Shown here: positions 7,348-8,341 of the stretch, piece after piece
Numbering within the stretch: position 1 is the first letter of the stretch
Layout: every line of letters starts with the position of its first letter
Source of the DNA: Acidobacteriota bacterium
GTDB taxonomy: Bacteria; Acidobacteriota; Blastocatellia; Pyrinomonadales; Pyrinomonadaceae
Assembly: GCA_020201365.1 (NCBI GenBank)
Contig: JAIVGV010000065.1
Location: 1 to 8,341 of the forward strand
DNA: 8,341 bases
Direction of reading: 5' to 3'
Translations under genes and position numbers: made by a program
Notes under the pieces: generated by a model
What the model was told of the DNA's origin: nothing
Databases searched by the model: none
Seen by the model: only the letters and a program-made list of their open reading frames with translations

Positions 7348-7428
7348 GACGATGAAGTAGGAACGCGGAACGATGAACCGAAGGCAAGTGGTTTTCACTT
7401 CATCGTTCATCGTTGCGACTTCATCGTT
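7348..7428. repeat. Heptad-built palindromic repeat element, copy B
   Basis: The outer arms 7349-7358 and 7418-7427 pair over 10 bp (a G-T pair at 7348/7428 could extend this). A middle 4-bp helix joins 7362-7365 to 7411-7414, and 7369-7377 pairs with 7399-7407 over 9 bp, giving a long imperfect hairpin. The left arm is composed of CGATGAA, GTAGGAA, CGCGGAA and CGATGAA units. The right arm repeats TTCATCG at 7399, 7406 and 7420, strictly in 7-nt register. The left arm shares 28 of 29 bases with copy A at 162-190. It fills nearly the whole gap between the peptidase and the nuclease genes and ends about 8 nt before the nuclease ATG. Confidence 0.85.
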
Positions 7429-7436
7429 CTCAGTTA

Positions 7437-8261
7437 ATGAAGCTCACCGTCCTCGGAAGCGGCTCGACCGGAAACGCCCTGCTCATCTGCGCGGGGCGGA
7501 CGAGCGTGCTCGTTGACGCGGGGCTCTCGGCGAAGGAGACCGTGCGGCGGCTCGCGCTCGTCGGCTGCGACGTGGCGTCGCTCGACGGCGTGATCATCAC
7601 GCACGAGCACAGCGACCACGCCGGGGGCTTGCGCGTGCTGCTGAAAAGTCTGACCTGCCCGGTCTATGTTTCGGGCGAGACGCTGGACGCTTACGTCGGC
7701 GAGCGCTACGAGGACGGCTCGGACGAGTTCCGCAAGCGCTTCGAGGCGGTGAAAGATCGCACGGTCGAGATTTCGTCGAGCAAGGATTTCCGCGTCGGCG
7801 AGATAGACTTCCACCCGTTCACCATCCCGCACGACGCGGCGGACAACTTCGGCTTCACCGCCACGCACGACGGCATCCGCGTCGCGACGCTCATGGACTT
7901 CGGTCACGTCACGACTTTGATCAAAGAGCGGCTGCGGGACTGCGCGGCAATCGTCATCGAGTCGAACCACAGCCGCGACATGCTCAAGGCGTGCGCCGTC
8001 TATCCGTGGGAGCTGAAGCAGCGCATCCTGTCGCGCACGGGGCACCTCTCGAACGAGGACATCGCCGAGTGGCTGCGCGAGGACTTCGACGGCACGGCGT
8101 CTCACATCATCCTCGCGCACCTCTCGCAGCGCGCCAACAACCCTTTCGTCGCGCAGCTCAACGCCGAGACGGCTTTGAAGGAGCGCGGCACGCTCTTCCA
8201 GTGCACCACCAAGATCACGCTCTCGCACCCGAAAGAGCCGACGCCGTGGATCGAACTGTGA
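7437..8261 (+). CDS. walJ: YycJ/WalJ-type metallo-beta-lactamase-fold exonuclease
   Basis: This 274-residue metallo-beta-lactamase-fold protein belongs to the YycJ/WalJ group, whose members are predicted or shown to be metal-dependent 5' exonucleases acting on DNA. It opens MKLTVLGSGSTGNALLI, the family's N-terminus. Metal-binding residues are the HEHSDH motif (His56, His58, Asp60, His61), His132 in TIPHDA, Asp154 in MDFGHVT and His228 in LAHLS. The family segments ESNHSRDML (175-183) and YPWELKQRILSRTGHLSNED (189-208) are also present. Length is normal for the family and no key residue is missing. In Firmicutes the gene sits in the walRK operon. Here it is paired instead with an M16 peptidase. 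The ATG at 7437 is preferred to an upstream TTG at 7413, which would translate part of the repeat element. No Shine-Dalgarno is visible ahead of the ATG. Confidence 0.93.
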   Translation: MKLTVLGSGSTGNALLICAGRTSVLVDAGLSAKETVRRLALVGCDVASLDGVIITHEHSDHAGGLRVLLKSLTCPVYVSGETLDAYVGERYEDGSDEFRKRFEAVKDRTVEISSSKDFRVGEIDFHPFTIPHDAADNFGFTATHDGIRVATLMDFGHVTTLIKERLRDCAAIVIESNHSRDMLKACAVYPWELKQRILSRTGHLSNEDIAEWLREDFDGTASHIILAHLSQRANNPFVAQLNAETALKERGTLFQCTTKITLSHPKEPTPWIEL

Positions 8262-8268
8262 GAAAGCA

Positions 8269-8299
8269 GGGGATAGGGGTTAGGGGTCGGGGGCTGGGG
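8269..8299 (+). repeat. G-rich heptad array with quadruplex-forming potential
   Basis: Five runs of four or five G start at 8269, 8276, 8283, 8289 and 8296, separated by only 2-3 nt. The pattern is a 7-base unit: GGGGATA, GGGGTTA, GGGGTCG, GGGGCTG. It begins 7 nt after the nuclease stop codon, on the coding strand, so the transcript could fold into an RNA G-quadruplex near its 3' end. Confidence 0.8.
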
Positions 8300-8312
8300 A
8301 GGAGTCTCCTCC
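8298..8312. other. Short inverted repeat downstream of the nuclease gene
   Basis: GGAGGAG and CTCCTCC are 7-bp complementary arms around a single T. As RNA only about 5-6 pairs could form with a usable loop. There is no T-run after it, so a terminator call is not supported. It overlaps the end of the G-rich array, with which it would compete for folding. Confidence 0.35.
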
Positions 8313-8341
8313 GGTCGCCCGCCGCGCGCCGGTCGTTACCC

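Noticed and set aside
7434..8228. 264-codon minus-strand frame opposite the nuclease
   Set aside because: The complementary frame is the WalJ-like protein with a complete metal-binding motif set. The antisense product is charged low-complexity sequence.

Overview
The window is GC-rich DNA (strong G/C bias at third codon positions) from a Gram-negative, outer-membrane-bearing bacterium. The deduced 602-residue protein with a Sec signal, a carboxypeptidase-regulatory-like domain and a beta-barrel ending in Phe is a type of protein common in Acidobacteriota. Together with the very large multi-domain sensor kinase and the repeat-rich intergenic regions, it makes an acidobacterium (possibly Blastocatellia-like) my best guess. 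That is inference from protein style, not a phylogenetic result.

Layout. Three genes lie on the minus strand: the 5' end of a secreted protein running off the left edge (1-97), a 989-residue membrane histidine kinase (247-3216), and an outer-membrane barrel protein (3645-5453). A 587-bp divergent spacer (5454-6040) follows. It holds a good sigma70-type promoter for the barrel gene, a pair of 9-bp direct repeats around its start site, a long palindromic repeat, and a weaker promoter firing rightward. Two genes then run on the plus strand: an M16-family zinc peptidase with intact active site (6041-7342) and a YycJ/WalJ-type metallo-beta-lactamase-fold nuclease (7437-8261). They are probably co-transcribed. 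A G-rich heptad array lies immediately downstream.

The genes are mostly housekeeping or accessory types and do not form an obvious defence or biosynthetic system. The kinase has no response regulator in view. The most unusual content is between genes. Two copies of one palindromic element (160-234 and 7348-7428; 28 of 29 bases shared over one arm) have arms built from 7-base units. A second palindromic element (5795-5888) is built partly from 9-base units. A third, G-rich array (8269-8299) again has 7-base period and quadruplex-forming potential. One copy of the heptad palindrome occupies the space where the ribosome-binding site of the nuclease gene would be expected. No tRNA, rRNA, CRISPR array or insertion-sequence gene was seen.
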